From: Thelephora terrestris
Lineage: Eukaryota; Basidiomycota; Agaricomycetes; Thelephorales; Thelephoraceae
Assembly (NCBI GenBank): GCA_015956445.1
Contig: WIUZ02000004.1
Location: 2,418,001-2,482,000 of the forward strand
Direction: 5' to 3'
DNA: 64,000 nt
Program-made: the position numbers and the translations under genes
The notes under the pieces: generated by a model
Database searches by the model: none
The model's input: only the letters and a program-made list of their open reading frames with translations
What the model was told of the DNA's origin: nothing
Shown here: in pieces, positions 1-12,180 of the stretch
How the letters are laid out: every line of letters starts with the position of its first letter
Numbering within the stretch: the first letter of the stretch is position 1

Positions 1-530
1 GCAGATCGTCTGATTCGATGGGGAGCGAAGTGAGTTGAAGGTCCAGGAGACGTGAACAATGGAGATGAACGAAGTATACGTGGAAACCCAACGCCACGGT
101 TACTTCGGGGCCACCAGTACGCGATGGCTACCTCTGTGTGCCCGGAATAGCTGCTTCACGAGCACCCGCATCCTACAAAGGGTGCGATAGAACGTGGTTT
201 CGTGTAACAGAAAGCCCAAGGACGTGGCTATGAAAGACTTGGACCCCAGCGGCCGTTCAGCATATCGTGCTCTGCCCTGTTTGAGGAGAGCGGTGGCGCG
301 GAATTGGGTACCGCACGAGGACTGACTTTAGGACACGTCTGGAAATCCTCCTCCTTCGACGACCTCCGCACAAGTTCGCTTACGATGACCATACGGCCAT
401 CAACGTCGGGAGAACTTGTGGCGGTTGCATCTGTGAGTCGATGAAGGTTACGCCTGGCGACACTCAGGGAGTGAAACTGGAGTGTCCTGCAAGGCGTCAG
501 CGTTGAGTACGGATAAGACAATGCAAGGAA
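1..530 (-). pseudogene. Unrecognised minus-strand relic (copy A)
   Basis: Stretch lying between the NLR start and the GTPase relic in all four segment copies. The minus strand of each copy keeps a partly open frame with a shared peptide, for example SNRAEHD followed by WGSKSFVAMSLGFL in copies C and D. I do not recognise the protein. It could be upstream exons of the GTPase gene or a separate small gene. Frames differ between copies, so it is decaying. Confidence 0.35.
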
Positions 531-669
531 ACTAGAGAAGGGTAGTTTCTCACTGGTCAGGGATGAGATTTAAAGTCTGCCCATCTGCAGAGGGGCATTC
601 CACACGCTTCGCGTTTGGTGGCTTGAGGTGCGAAGAACGCCAAGTCCCACGTGTCCATCTATCTGCTGT

Positions 670-835
670 CACCCAATCATCTACACCAAATCAGCGACAA
701 AATAGGAGTGCGAGATTTTCTCGGTATACCGAAAGTCCATCGTCGAGAGCGAAGCATTGCAAGGAGCGAGATTGGCCCCAACGAGGGCACGGGACAGGTT
801 GGTCAGGCTTTCGAGGCAGAATTCCAGCCTACCCT
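670..835 (+). pseudogene. NLR first-exon relic (copy A)
   Basis: Degenerate match to the first exon of the NLR at 12181. The tract reading VRDF..I.KVHRRERS lines up with VRKFFRQLKDRHRERS of the intact gene. The ATG is lost and the remainder of the NLR (NACHT, WD40) is absent from this copy; homology to the oxidoreductase upstream region follows directly. Confidence 0.6.
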
Positions 836-1000
836 GGTTGAGCAAACAATCTCTTGCTCTCACCCAGTGCGGCGAGTGCAATCGAAAGAAATTCGATTTA
901 CCAGTGCCGCCAACCCTCCGCGCTTCGCAGTGAAGCACTCGCGAAACTCTCATCGCCAGAAAGAAAAACATGAAGTCGTGTGTGTTCATGAGCTCCCTCC
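835..1000 (+). pseudogene. Oxidoreductase upstream-region relic (copy A)
   Basis: Homologous to 23830-24010, the stretch just 5' of the FAD oxidoreductase fragment in copy C, and to 7915-8060 and 26580-26720. It shares the tract 'CAGTGCGGCGAGTGC' followed by 'CAGTGCCGCCAA'. It therefore marks where the oxidoreductase once began; no coding part is left here. Confidence 0.45.
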
Positions 1001-1206
1001 GTGAGTTTACGATGAAGCATCATGGAACGAAGGAAGAAAAGGATGACAAGTTGCTGTCCCATATATTCGGACCGGTGACAACGGAATCGATCGATCGACC
1101 AGCGCACTCTCCCTCGGAGTCCATCTGAGCTCCCCTCTCTCCAGAACCTCCTCAAACCATCGTCACGTATCCCGCGCGTTGACCCAGCACATCGAGTCCA
1201 CAAACT

Positions 1207-2230
1207 TCCAGAAGCATTTTTTGACACCCAAACGGTTTCGTGGGGTTACCGACCACCGGGTGAGTCGTCAGTGGAATTATTGTTAGCGCGTTGGAGCTAA
1301 TGAGCCGCGCAGATTGAATCTCGTATCGGAGAAGACCAGGCTCATCATGCATCAAGGCTTATATCAACGCGACACGCTTGCATTCCGCCAAAGAAACTGC
1401 CTGCCGCGTTCAGAACGACCTCGCTCATCGCTTCCAGCAAGATTGGTCGGTCTTGGCTACCCACTCCACTGGGCGTCATCGAAACCCAAGGCGGAACGGC
1501 GGTTTGACCCATACTGGTGTCTCGCACACCAACCCCGATCAGACTGACTCGGACTCTCCCAACTTCGACTCAGTCGTCGACGGCTGCGTGGTCTAGGACG
1601 GTCAAGAGTATCATGACCAGAAGGATACACGGCCACGGGCATTCGAGATCTCCCTCGCAGACGTCTCAATGAAGGTTCGCAAGCCTAAGCAACGTACGTG
1701 ACGACCAAGCGTTCGTTTCTTCATCCGTGGGGTGCTTATCAGAGTCTCTTCTTTCAGGCAAGGCTCGTGGTCACGAAGTCCTCCCGTCCGTCTCTCGAGC
1801 GTCCTTCGTCCCGCCATCCGAACCCGGAGAGCCTTCTTTCTACCACGAGTTCGAGACCACGTCTGACTTCAGCCGAGATGCCGTGACCTCCGACAATCTC
1901 AGCGGTCTTCAGCGAGGAGGACTGGGAAGATCTCGAATCCGCCTACACCCACGACACGCTCGATGACGAGTTGGATTGGGACCTGAAGCCCCTTCGAATG
2001 GCTCGAGATGATTCGGCTTCCTGCGCTTCTTCCCCTTCCACCCCCCGCAGAGGACATAGTACGGCCCGGCCCTCGTCAACAGAAGGTGACGTACGGACGA
2101 ACGTCAAGATTGAAGACGTACATCCAGCATGTTCTTATCGACTTGTCGTCGTTGTCGTTTATTCTTTGGCCGTGCGCCTTCGCTCCAGCTCGAAGATACT
2201 CTTCCTCGTTACCTAAGGTCGATCCACTTT
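1207..2230 (+). pseudogene. Unrecognised plus-strand gene relic Z1 (copy A)
   Basis: Plus-strand relic present also at 8335-9300 and 26940-28470. Blocks of protein can be read in all three: ACRVQNDLTHRFQQDWSVLA near the start, RKPKQR just before a likely intron, and PPSEPGEPSFHHEFETTSDF with DWEDLESAYTHDTLDDELDW near the end. Copy A keeps the longest acidic C-terminal part. I do not recognise the family. Stops and frame changes show that it is broken. Confidence 0.45.
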
Positions 2231-2289
2231 ACCTATAACGTTGTTTGTGTTTACGAACCTTTCTTTGTGGAGTAGACGCACTGTCTTGA

Positions 2290-2650
2290 CTCGAGCGCAT
2301 CGATGTAACTCTGGAGCTGCTTTGGCAAGGATCTAATAGTTCTTTTCGTAATCAGATACCATCTGGAACAATTCTCGATTGCTTCTTTCATCCGTTAGTC
2401 ACCGTTGCACGTGCGGACTCGCAGGTCTCCCGGCGGTGTTTACCTTGAACGGCTTGTCCTAAACTCTGCTACATCGCAAGGAACATTCGACTACTCGGAA
2501 ACTCAAGTTTCCATCTCTAGAGCAAGTGCCGAGGCTACCCACCAAATGCAACGAGGGGTCAAGACTGGTGACTGGAATCCGGTACCCGAAATCGACTGAA
2601 ATGAAGGTGCAGGATTATTCACAGCGCCTGCTATCATGTGCTGTCGCTTT
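2290..2650. repeat. Non-coding 3' flank of Z1 (copy A)
   Basis: Conserved with 9330-9830 and 28480-29000, including the tracts 'GGAGTAGACGCACTGT' and 'CAGATACCATCTGGAAC'. No open frame of interest. A more distant match lies at 30560-30830, consistent with Z2 being an old duplicate of Z1. Confidence 0.4.
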
Positions 2651-2684
2651 TTCCACATGGAATCAGAAAACCTCGCATAGAAGC

Positions 2685-2760
2685 TGAAGGTAGGTGATTC
2701 GCAGCCTTCGCTCGGCTCATCGGCCTCGTATACTGGTTGCAGTCTGTTCAGAGGATCCTT
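2685..2760 (-). pseudogene. ACS exon sliver (copy A)
   Basis: The minus strand reads YEADEPSEGCE-like protein preceded by an intact-looking acceptor (CTGAACAG). It matches the start of ACS exon 3 at 19600-19658. Only this sliver of the acetyl-CoA synthetase gene survives in copy A. Confidence 0.55.
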
Positions 2761-3059
2761 GATTCACGATATTATCCAAACCTTGACGAGTCCCTGTCCC
2801 ACTCCGACTAATCCTGGGCGTCATCACCAGTGCAGAACTGGCTGGAGAGCGACGGTACTGGTTTATTGAAAGATTCAGGACGTCGAGGATCGTCGGCTCT
2901 AAACGATGTGACGATCGACATCCGCTCACTCTTGTTCCCAAAATCTCACCCTCTGAGCCCTCCTCTGGGTCCCACTCAAAGCACCATCGCATGTCATGCG
3001 CGCTCGCTCATTGATACGGCTCCCCGCCAGCTCGTCGAGTCCACAATCCCCAACGAACC

Positions 3060-3720
3060 CCGTTTGACACCAAAATGCTGGCGTGAGGTCACAGTTGGTC
3101 ATCGATGCCGTTGTTGTTCGCGCGTGGGCTAACTCTGCGCAAAAATCCTGCGTCGGAACAGACCAGGCTGGCCCTCATTGAGAATCACACCAACGCGGCA
3201 AGCTTGCATTCAATCCGCCCCGTACAGAACAATCCCACTCATCGTTTTTCGGCCAGGTTAGTCCATCTCGTTACCGACTTGGACCAACGTCGACAGCTGC
3301 ATGGCCGGAGATAGTCAAGAGGATTGCCACCAGAAGGTCACGCGGCCATGGACGGTGGAGATCTCTCTCACGGACGCCCGTCTCTTCACCACTAGCAGGG
3401 TCTTGTGGTTACGGAATCCTCTCATCACTTGCACGACCTGCGTCTCACCATCCGAACTTGGGGAGCCATCCTTCCGCCGTGAGTTCGAGACTATGTCCAG
3501 CTTCAGCTGAGATTCCATGATCACTGATAACATCAAGTCTCCCTCGATACGGTCGATTACGTGTTGGATAGGGGCCTCGAGTTTCTTCGGACAGCTAGAT
3601 GTGGTTTAGATTTCGGCGCTTCTTCCCCTTCCGCGACTATCCTACAGAAGTCATTCAATCAGGCCCTCGTCAATAAGAGGCGACGGGTGGACAAACATCG
3701 GGATTGAGGTGTAGTTTCTC
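3060..3720 (+). pseudogene. Unrecognised plus-strand relic Z2 (copy A)
   Basis: Diverged duplicate of Z1, matched by 29780-30400 in copy D. Shared blocks include 'GACACCAAAATGCTGGCGTG' and the tract encoding a PPSELGEPSF-like peptide. It is broken and unrecognised. Confidence 0.4.
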
Positions 3721-4189
3721 TGGCTTGCAGTGACATCTCACCTGTCGATGCTTTCTGATCTGGTGCCGTGGTCACTTACACGGCCACACCAGTTTGGGGA
3801 CGACATTCTCGAGTATTCTGATGGTAATCACCCTTGCCTATGCCCTCGACTAGTGCCCGATAGTATTTCTTGTAATTGTATACTATTTGAAACAATTCGT
3901 TGCGGTCCGCGGAAATTACGACGTGACCCGTATCACACCTTATTCAACTACTTGAACCCAAGTTCTCATCTCCAGGGCTGGCCACTAGCGTGAGTAACCG
4001 CGGCAGGAGACCTCTGGACATTGAAGGTGACATTTTGCTGTTGGTCTGCTCACAAGAAATCACGATTCTGAATCAGCAGATTGACGGGGCAGTCTGAACG
4101 GTGTTCGAATTGTTTTACGTGGGCATCATGCACGAGGCTATATAAGTCAACGTCCACGAGAAAACAACCACCCTACAACGTGGGGTAAT

Positions 4190-5165
4190 GCAGGTATGCC
4201 CAAGTCTTGAGAAAAATCCGTCGCGGAAAGTCGAGGATCCTGGAACGCAGTTGGTTTGCTTTGCGTGTTCGAGCTCTCTCCTTCTTTGCGGCTGCGGCAT
4301 TGAATCGGAGCGCGTCCGTAGGCCCGTCTACCCGTCGTTCGAAGTTTGATGTCATCCCCTTGCTGTCGCTCAAGAATTCTTTGCTCGTCATCCCCAATGC
4401 CTGGATACCCTACCCACGTCAAGTTCCTTCACGTTCTCTTCATCCTCGTCCTTCACCGCATGCTCCGTAACATCCCGTCTCGATTTTGGCGTTGAGCTCC
4501 CTGTTCAGCGGCAGTCGCGGTAATACCCTTGAGTTCATTGAAAGGTTCGTTCTGGATCTGCAGTGGTCAGGAGCGATTCCCGGGGATGAGGTGGATAAGT
4601 CTCCGCCGACAGAGCGGTGCTTTCGTGACTTCCTAATCAAGCACATTTTCCGAAAATAACCTCGGAGAAATTCTTCAACTTGGCCGCTCGCTCGTTACCA
4701 ACTTCGGGGTGCATTGCCCCCCTCGTGTTAACGCCCCAGGAGCGCTGTCGCCACAGAGCTTCCGGGACACACAAAGTGTCTGAATATGGTGAAGTGCGGT
4801 TACGATTTGATACATCCTACGTAGGGTTCAACCGATTTTGTCGGCGACGGGCTGAGTTTCAATTCCACTTACGACTTGCGGGGATGCTGGGAATATAGAC
4901 ACCACCTTTCTTGCTGGGTGAGGCATAGTCGAGCCCGGGAGTGTCGATCAAGACAACAAGGCGACCGGATCGAAAGCGTCCGCAACTCGAGTCGTGACTT
5001 TTGCTAATATTAGGTTTGCCTGAGATTGGTGAATAGTGCAAATAGTGGCAGGGCCAGCTGAAAGACGTGTGGTGAGCTTCCTTTGCGATCCACAAGCCAA
5101 GAAGGAGGAAGACAGTACCCACGAAAGACTTTCTCTTTCCCCGTTGCACCATGACTCCGTCGAAT
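4190..5165 (-). pseudogene. P-loop GTPase pseudogene (copy A)
   Basis: Minus-strand relic of the basidiomycete family of small G-domain proteins with a coiled-coil tail. The G3 motif is clear (RLVVLIDTPGLD, about 4930-4960), followed by A-S-P-S. The coiled-coil tail part lies at about 4200-4420. The P-loop is not visible and the frames are broken. Sister copies are at 10000-10990 and 24640-25740. Confidence 0.6.
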
Positions 5166-5179
5166 AAGATAAATCGGCT

Positions 5180-5700
5180 GATCGTCTGAAATTCGATGAC
5201 TTCGATGAGGAGCGAAGTGAGTTGAGGGTCCAGGAGACGTGGACGATGGAGATGAACGCAGAAAACGTGAAACCGCGATGCTGCGGTCGCTTCGGGGACA
5301 TCGATCCGCAAGGACTACCTCTAGGGTGCCCTGAGTAGCTGCTTCACAAGCACCCGCATCCTACAAAGGGTGCGGTAGGACGTAGATTCATGTGCGAGAA
5401 CGCCCAAGGACATGGCTACGAAAGACCTGGACCCCCAGCGGTTGTCTAGCGTATCGTGATCTGCCCTGTTCGAAGAGAGCGGTGGCGCGTGAGTGGGTAC
5501 CGCACAAAGGCTGACTTTAGGATGCGTCTGGAGATCTTCCTCCTTCGACGGCCTCCCCACCCATTCGCTTACGGCCGTCAACGTTGGGAGAAGTGGCGGT
5601 CGGATCTGTGAGTCGATGAAGGGTACGCCTGGAGACCCTCAGAAAGTGGAACTTGAGGGTATTGAGTGCAGAGAAAATAGGGCGATGCAACTAGGAGAAG
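5180..5700 (-). pseudogene. Unrecognised minus-strand relic (copy B)
   Basis: Counterpart of 1-530. The minus-strand frame keeps the blocks WVGRPSKEEDLQTHPKVS and SNRADHDT. Function unknown. Confidence 0.35.
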
Positions 5701-5829
5701 GGGAGTTTATTGCTCTGACGAAAGTCTTCCAGACGGGACCTAGACGCATTCTGCACGCGTAGTGTTGGCTTGAGGTGCGAAAAACGCCACGGGTTCCACG
5801 TGTCCCTTTATCTGCTGCCACCCCATCAT

Positions 5830-5905
5830 CTGCGCCTATCTACGCCAAATCAGCGACAGCATGGGACTGCGAGAGTTCCTCGGTGTACACCGGGGGCGCA
5901 GGCGA
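5830..5905 (+). pseudogene. NLR first-exon relic fused to ACS (copy B)
   Basis: Keeps the ATG and the reading MGLRE-FLG, equivalent to MAVRKFFRQ at 12181. Homology stops within about 60 bases, where sequence of ACS exon 5 (opposite strand) begins. The junction is a deletion or rearrangement that removed the rest of the NLR and the last ACS exons. Confidence 0.6.
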
Positions 5906-7617
5906 AGTTAATCAGGCCTTGCCCGGACACTGGGTCGAGGGTTACTGGGTCGATGCCGAAGAAGGGCACAGGAGCAGATCCTGGTTTTGTTTTGATGGCA
6001 CCAGGGAATGGCGTAATCGTGATCGATCCAGTCTCGGGGTGCCACCTGTGTCGACGATGGCACATTGCCTCTTTCCGACGTGCTCTTCACACCAATCCCA
6101 AGCTCCGGGGTTGATGGGTTCACCGAAAGTGGCGTACCCAGCACTCGAGCCGTGCTGAGGTCAGCTTGGGGGTGGCGTTCACCGAGACGACGAATGAGAC
6201 GGATGGCGGTGGGAGCAGTATGGAAATGAGTTGTCTTGTGTTTCTCGTCGGCCTGCCAATAACAGGATGGAGTAGGGTAGATAGTGGTAGACTCGAGGAC
6301 GGTGGTGGTGACACCGTTGAGAAGGGGACCTTGAACGATGTATCTGATCAGATATAAGACGAGAAGACGCAGTGGTGTAAGATAGCGAACATACGAGTGA
6401 CCAGTGACCCAGCCGACATCGGCCATGCATGCGAAACTATCCTCCCGGGGTGGACAACAGAAGCGTACTTGACGGTCAGTGCGGCTCCGAGAAGGCATCT
6501 AACAACAGTGTAGAAAACACCCTTTCGATAGACCCAGAGGCCTAAGAACTTCGAGGAGCACTGTCAGCGACAGTGTATGGATGGGGGATAAGCTTCCGAT
6601 ACTCACGTGAAGAATGAACAACGGGTCTTCCGCAGACATAACATCTGGCGTATAGCAGCATGGGACCTCGATGGTCTCTTCACGCCACCGCTTGTCGCGA
6701 CCCTTGGTCCAGGAAACAGTGTTTCCGGTCCTCCCCTGGACAAACCATGCTTGAGAGCGGCGTCAACGATAGCCTCGGTCGCAATAGCCTTTCCACCCGT
6801 CTGTCCTCAACGGTAGTGATCAAAGCGCGGGACTTGCAATCCCTGATGTGGTCCCGAAGCGACTCGGAGGAAAAACCAGCGAAGTCGACGGAGTGAACGA
6901 CACCGATCGGAGCGAAGGCTAGAAATGTGGCAACAGCGTATTCGGTCGTGGGCGTGTAGACGGAGAGGGTGTCGCTCTTCTTTGAGCCCATAGCCTTGCG
7001 GATGTTGGGTGCGCTGCAAACTACGGGGAGAAGCTGAGTGTTAGTGTTTCGCAGCCTTCGCCCGGTCCATCGGCTTCGTGCGTGATCGCGGTCTACTCAA
7101 AGGAAATGTGTGCGCGTTTGCGATGAAATGTACGGTTGCGGAACGAATGGGGAGTGATGTCGCATTGAATTACTGCATGGTTGAGGACGCTGAGATTGTT
7201 GGCAATGACCGACGACACGGTCGCTGAAGCTGAAGCGCTGAACGATGGGCGAGATGTACAAAAAGTCGTTCGATACGACCTTTATCGAGGTAGATATGAA
7301 CCCATTGGTCGATAAATGTGTATGAGGCGTTGAGGCCGCCTTCGGGGAACCAGTCTATGAGATCCGTCTCGAAGCTACCAGAACGAACAGTCTTGCACGG
7401 ATGATCCCAGTAGAGTTTCTTTAGCGATCTGTAGGCGTAGCAATCTTCAGTGTGGGGTGGGGCATAGGCAGATGGATAACGGACGTACCTTCGTCTGAGT
7501 CCTCCGTGGTGACCGCGATGGTCCCGATATCCAGACCGACGTGTGGCCTTTTTGTTGGTCCATAGCGCGAGGGACGATGGGTTGAGTTGGAATGGATTTA
7601 TGGTGAGAATTGGCCAT
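5905..7617 (-). pseudogene. Acetyl-CoA synthetase pseudogene, 3' truncated (copy B)
   Basis: Broken second copy of the ACS gene at 17689-22620. The start reads MANSHHKSIPTQPI from 7617, and exon 2 (7320-7410) keeps WFPEGGLNA, including the tryptophan codon that is a stop in copy C. Exons 3-5 follow in several frames, with blocks such as [30 protein letters not shown] and [16 protein letters not shown]. The last three exons are missing because the gene joins the NLR relic at 5905. The intron at about 7100-7285 holds an empty TTATC site, the position where copy C carries a 2.4-kb element. Confidence 0.85.
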
Positions 7618-7914
7618 TGCTGGTGAACGAAGAGCGGTGGAAGGAACGGACAGGTGTCATCGATTCATCCGCAAGCCGGAACCGAGAGCGGTACCGTCCA
7701 CGTTCATGTGAGGACCTGTGAGGCCTGTGAGGACTCGATTGATTCAATCCCTCCATTGTCTCCGTCCTGTTCCCTGGCGATCGTAGTCCGAATTATTTAA
7801 CATCCGTGGATGGGTCACAGAGAATCGAAATCTCTACTATTCCTACGAGCCCCGGTTTTCTATTGAATCGAGAACCGCATTGAAACTTGAGCCGCGTACT
7901 ATTCCCTTGGATTA

Positions 7915-8060
7915 CCATCCATCACCCTGGCTAAGCAAACGATCTCCTAATTTCACCCATTGCGTTTATGCACCAAAAGAAATCCGCTGCCAGATTCGCG
8001 AATGCCGCCAACGCCTTCGCAGCGAAGCGCTCGTGAGAAACTCATCGCCAGAAGAGTTCA
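7915..8060 (+). pseudogene. Oxidoreductase upstream-region relic (copy B)
   Basis: Homologous to 23830-24010 ahead of the FAD oxidoreductase. No coding remnant follows; the Z1 relic comes next. Confidence 0.4.
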
Positions 8061-8334
8061 TGATAAAGTACGAAGGAAAAATCGTGGCAAGCTATTGTCC
8101 ATATTCCGACCAGCCCGGCATGTAATCACCAGAGCCAGAGAGTGACGACAGTCGGTCGGATGTTGGAATCGATCGTGAAGGCTGTGTAGTAGGCGCTGGC
8201 CAAGACCACGCTCTCCTCCCTTCACGCCCTTCTCACAGCATCCTCACCTATCTCGCGCGTTAACTTGTTGATGTGGCTCCCCAGCGATTATCATTTCTCC
8301 CCGCAATCACACGGAGTCCACAAACTCCAAGAAG

Positions 8335-9300
8335 CACCGTTTGACACCCAAACAGTTTTGTGAGGTCACGAACCACTGGAGAAGCCGCGCAGAAGTCTCG
8401 TATCGGAGAAGACCAGGCGGACGGCCTCATCAAGAATTGCTTCAACGCGACACGCTTGCGCTCCGCCAAGAAAACCGCCTGCCGCGTTCAGAACGACCTC
8501 ACTCATCGCTTCCAGCAAGATTGGTCTGTCTTGGCTACTCACTCCACTCGGCGCCATCGAAACCCAAGGGGAACGGCGGTTTGACCCATACTGGTGTCTC
8601 GCACACCAGCGCTGGCCAGACTGACTTGGACTCCCCCAACGTCGACCCAGTTGTCGATGGCTGCGCGGTCTATGACGGTGGAGAGTTATTGGTATCAGAA
8701 GGATCCACGGCCACGGCCATTTGAGATCTCTCTCGCAGACGTCTGAACAAAGTTTCGCAAGCCTAAGCAACGTACGTGACAATCAAGCCTTCGTTTCTTC
8801 ATCCGTCGGGTGCTTATCAGAGCCTCTTCTTACAGGCAAGGCTCGTGGTCATGAACTTCTCCCATCCGTCTTCGAGTGTCTTCCGTCCTGCCATCCGAAG
8901 CCGGAGAGCCATCTTTCAATCACGAGTTCGAGACCACGTCTCACAGCTGGGATGCCGTGACTTCCGATGACCTCAGCGTCTTCAGCGTGGAGGACTGGAA
9001 AGATCTCGAGTCCGCCTACACCCACGACACGCTCGATTAAGAGTTGGACCGGGACCTGAAGCTCCTTCGAATTACTCGAAACGATTCGGATTCCAGCGCT
9101 TCCTCCCCTTCCACGACTTCCCCGCAGAGGACATACGCTCAGACCCTCGTCAGCGAGGAGTGACATACGGACGAACGTCAAGACTGAATCGACGTACATC
9201 CAGCGTGTTCTTATTGATTTGTGGGCATTGTCGTTTCTCTCAAGTCGTACGACATCGCTTGAGTTTGAAGATACTATTCTCCACCTAAGGTTGATCAACT
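8335..9300 (+). pseudogene. Unrecognised plus-strand gene relic Z1 (copy B)
   Basis: Same relic as 1207-2230. The blocks TACRVQNDLTHRFQQDWSVL and FNHEFETTSH then DWKDLESAYTHDTLD are readable in different frames. Function unknown. Confidence 0.45.
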
Positions 9301-9999
9301 TTACTTAGACCCTTGGTTGCGTTTATGAACCTTTATTTGCGGAGTAGACGCACTGTTTTTGACCCGAGCGCATTGATACTATGACCTTGGAGTTGTTTCA
9401 ACTACAATCTAATAGCATCTCTCGTGATTAGATACCATCTGAAACAAGTCGATTGCTTCGTTCGTCCGTTGGTTGCGTGTGCGGACTCGCAGAACTCCCG
9501 GCGATGGTCGACCTTGGAGGATTTATCCTGAGCTGTACTACGTCGTGAGGAGCATTCAGCTACTAGGGTCTCAGGTTCCCATTTCTAGAGCCAGCAGCGG
9601 ATCTGGCCACCAAACGCAACAGAGAGCCTCGTACCGCTGTCAAGACTGACGACTGGAATCCGTTAACCGAAATCTACTGAAACCAAGGTGAATTGTGTCG
9701 CCTTTCATGCAAGCGCCAGAATTCAGTGCCTTACATAGACTGAGTCTGTGATTTCTGTCGCGTTTCACTGAATGAGGCGCAGGAAGTTCCTCGCAGCGCA
9801 TTCTATCATGTGCTGTCGGCTTGTTCACATGGAATCAGGATTTTGATAAGATACTATGTGCGCAGTTTCGTGCGAGTTTCCGAATGTTTCACACGAGCAC
9901 CAGATACGAGGCTGACCGTAGAGGAAATGAAATAAAAAACAGTCCCACAAGTCGACGATATCGAGGTACGCTGCGATCCCCGTCTCAGAGACGGTTGAG

Positions 10000-10990
10000 A
10001 ATTCTATCCTGTCTGTGTCCTCGAGCTTTCTCCGTCCGGAGTGTGTCCTTGATCTCGTTGATCTGTAGCTTGTAGTCGGGTGCCATCCTCTTGCTGTCGT
10101 CCAATAACCCTTCGACCTTCATTTGCAGCCTCTGGATTTCCACGCCCAGTTCCCTCCTGCTCCAAACCCTCTCTGAGCACCCGCGTTTTCCTCTCTCAAT
10201 TTGGGCGTTAAGCTCCTTGTTCAACTCCTCGCCGGCGGCAGTGTCGGGGACGGCCTTGCCTTAATCGACGAGCCCCTTCTGGATGTGGAGCGGCAAGGGG
10301 TTATCACCGAAGGATGAGACGGACGTTTCTTTCCGCCGAGAGAGCGGTATTCTCGTGACGTTCCATCCGAGCGCCCTTGTCGAGAACCGGCTTGAAGAAG
10401 TCATCCTCCCTCTTCAGCTCAGCCTCACGTTCGTTACCGACCTCGACGTCCACTTGCCCCCACATTTGGGTGACGATGACGACTTTATGGAGAGCATTGT
10501 CGCCGCAGAGCTCCCGGAACATCTCAAAGTTCCCTTCTCGATATTCCGGCAATCTTGAGGTCGGAGATCCGGTGGAAATAAAGGACCCCAGCACGCTTTT
10601 TGCCCCCCTCGTATCTGCAAATAGAAGCATGTGGTTGAGACGCGATGCACCGTGCGTGAGAAAGGTTTAGTCAATTTTGATCACGAGGGGCTGAGTTTGA
10701 GCCTCACCTGCCTGTTTTCGAGGAAGGCCGTGATCATATCGAGGACGTCCACGTCGCTGAGCGAGGTGTCATCGAACCCGGGAGCATTGATTAGCTTTCT
10801 CCTGCTTTTGTTTATGCGGCGCGCTCAATGTCGTAGTTTGAGGCCAATTTCCATCTCCCTGAGGGTCCAGCTGACAAACGTGTGATGAGCTCCCTTTGCG
10901 ATTCGCCATTGATGCAGAAAAAAAACAAGTACGCACGAATGACTTGCCCGTTTCTCGTTGCATCATGCCTCCCGTCGGATCAGACAAATC
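10000..10990 (-). pseudogene. P-loop GTPase pseudogene (copy B)
   Basis: Best preserved of the three GTPase relics. Reading the minus strand from about 10800: a G3-like segment INAPGFDDTSLSD, then ILYFHRISDLKIA, MFRELCGDNALHKVVIVTQM (the NKxD-equivalent region, with T-Q-M-W-G), EVGNEREAELKREDDFF with KPVLDKGARMERHEN, then a coiled-coil tail RRELGVEIQRLQMKVEGLLD. This order is that of the basidiomycete G-domain family. The P-loop region before 10800 is not recognisable and the blocks lie in different frames. Confidence 0.7.
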
Positions 10991-10999
10991 AGGAGATTG

Positions 11000-11520
11000 T
11001 CTAAATGAGGGGCGAAGCAAGTCGAGGTTCCAGGGGACGCGATCAAGGGGGATGAACAAAGAAAAAATGGGACCCCAATGCCGCCGTTACTTCAGGGACG
11101 TCGACCCGCGATGGCTACCTTGAAGTGCACGCAATGGCCGCTTCTTGAATCCCCACATTCTACAAGGGTGCGGTAGGACGCAAAGTCATGTTGAAGGAAG
11201 CACAAGGACATGGCTACGAAAGTCTTGGACCCGCAGCGAGTGTCTAGCGTATCGCGTTCTGCCCTTTTCGAGGAACGCGATGGCGTGTGAGTAGGTACTG
11301 CACGATGACCGACTTCAGAATACATCTGAAGGGCTTCCCACTTCAACGGTCTCTGCGCCCGTTCGTCCATGACAGCCATACGGCCGTCAACGCTGAGAGA
11401 AGTGGGGGTCGCATCCGTGAGACGGCGTCGAAGGACACGCTCAGCGACCCTCAGAAAGTGAAAGTCGAGTGTCCTGCAAGGCGTCAGCATTGAGTACAGA
11501 TGGGACAAGGCAAGGAAACT
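11000..11520 (-). pseudogene. Unrecognised minus-strand relic (copy C)
   Basis: Counterpart of 1-530 upstream of the intact NLR. The minus-strand frame is open for 138 codons and keeps SKRAERDT and GSKTFVAMSLCFL. It might be part of the divergent promoter region shared by the NLR and the GTPase. Function unknown. Confidence 0.35.
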
Positions 11521-12180
11521 CGAACGTTACCCCAAGAATGGATGACACAGGCATCGCCGAAATTGCGTCCGCCAATGATGCGCACCACAAGCGTCCAAAC
11601 TGATCATCCGTGTTCAGGAATACAGAAAGGATCGAAAGCAAAGGGAGTGTGTTCGATTTGCCTGTGAAGTTCGCGTAGGTTTAAGGAACACGTCATCCGT
11701 GGGCAGCACGAAAAGTGGAAACTCGCCAGATCTTCGGTTATGAACCCCGTAACCCTCCTGACCTAAAGACGCGTGTCAAAAAAAACCTCCAGCATCCGGT
11801 TGGCAGAAGCTCCCCAAAATGTGTCGTCGAGTCAGTATTTAGTCGATCAAGATAATAGCAACAGAGTGAATAGACCGGGCATAACCCAGGACCCTTGAGC
11901 AGGACATACGTTCTCCGGGAGCAGACGTAGGGAGAGTCCTTCGAATGCCCTGAAGTTGGCCTGGTGGCTTGTCCGAACTCGGCGGTGGACTTGAGAAGTT
12001 CGTTGATTCGAAAGACGCTGAGACGAGCAGTGTCTATCACATCCGGGCTGGGAGCCAAGTCTCCTCTGGACGGAAGAAACTTGAATATTTCCCAGCGTCT
12101 AGCAGTTTCCCAGAACGGAATCAGGCCACGAGGCCATCTATCTCTTATCAGCACACCATCAACACCGAACTCACGACAAC

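Larger units (their letters stand above)
1..5170. repeat. Segmental duplication copy A
   Basis: First of four diverged copies of one multi-gene segment. Starts at 1, 5180, 10990 and 25760 align base for base in long stretches (for example the shared tracts around 'GTCCAGGAGACGTG' and 'ATGGAGATGAACG'). Copy A holds, in order: a minus-strand relic, an NLR first-exon relic, an oxidoreductase-promoter relic, a plus-strand unknown relic, an ACS exon sliver, a second unknown relic and a GTPase relic. No intact gene remains. Copies B and D share most of these parts, and copy C has the best preserved genes. Confidence 0.8.
5171..10990. repeat. Segmental duplication copy B
   Basis: Second copy of the segment. 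It differs from A and D in keeping a long part of the ACS gene (5905-7617), joined directly to the NLR first-exon relic. The Z1 relic, its 3' flank and a GTPase relic follow. Confidence 0.8.
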
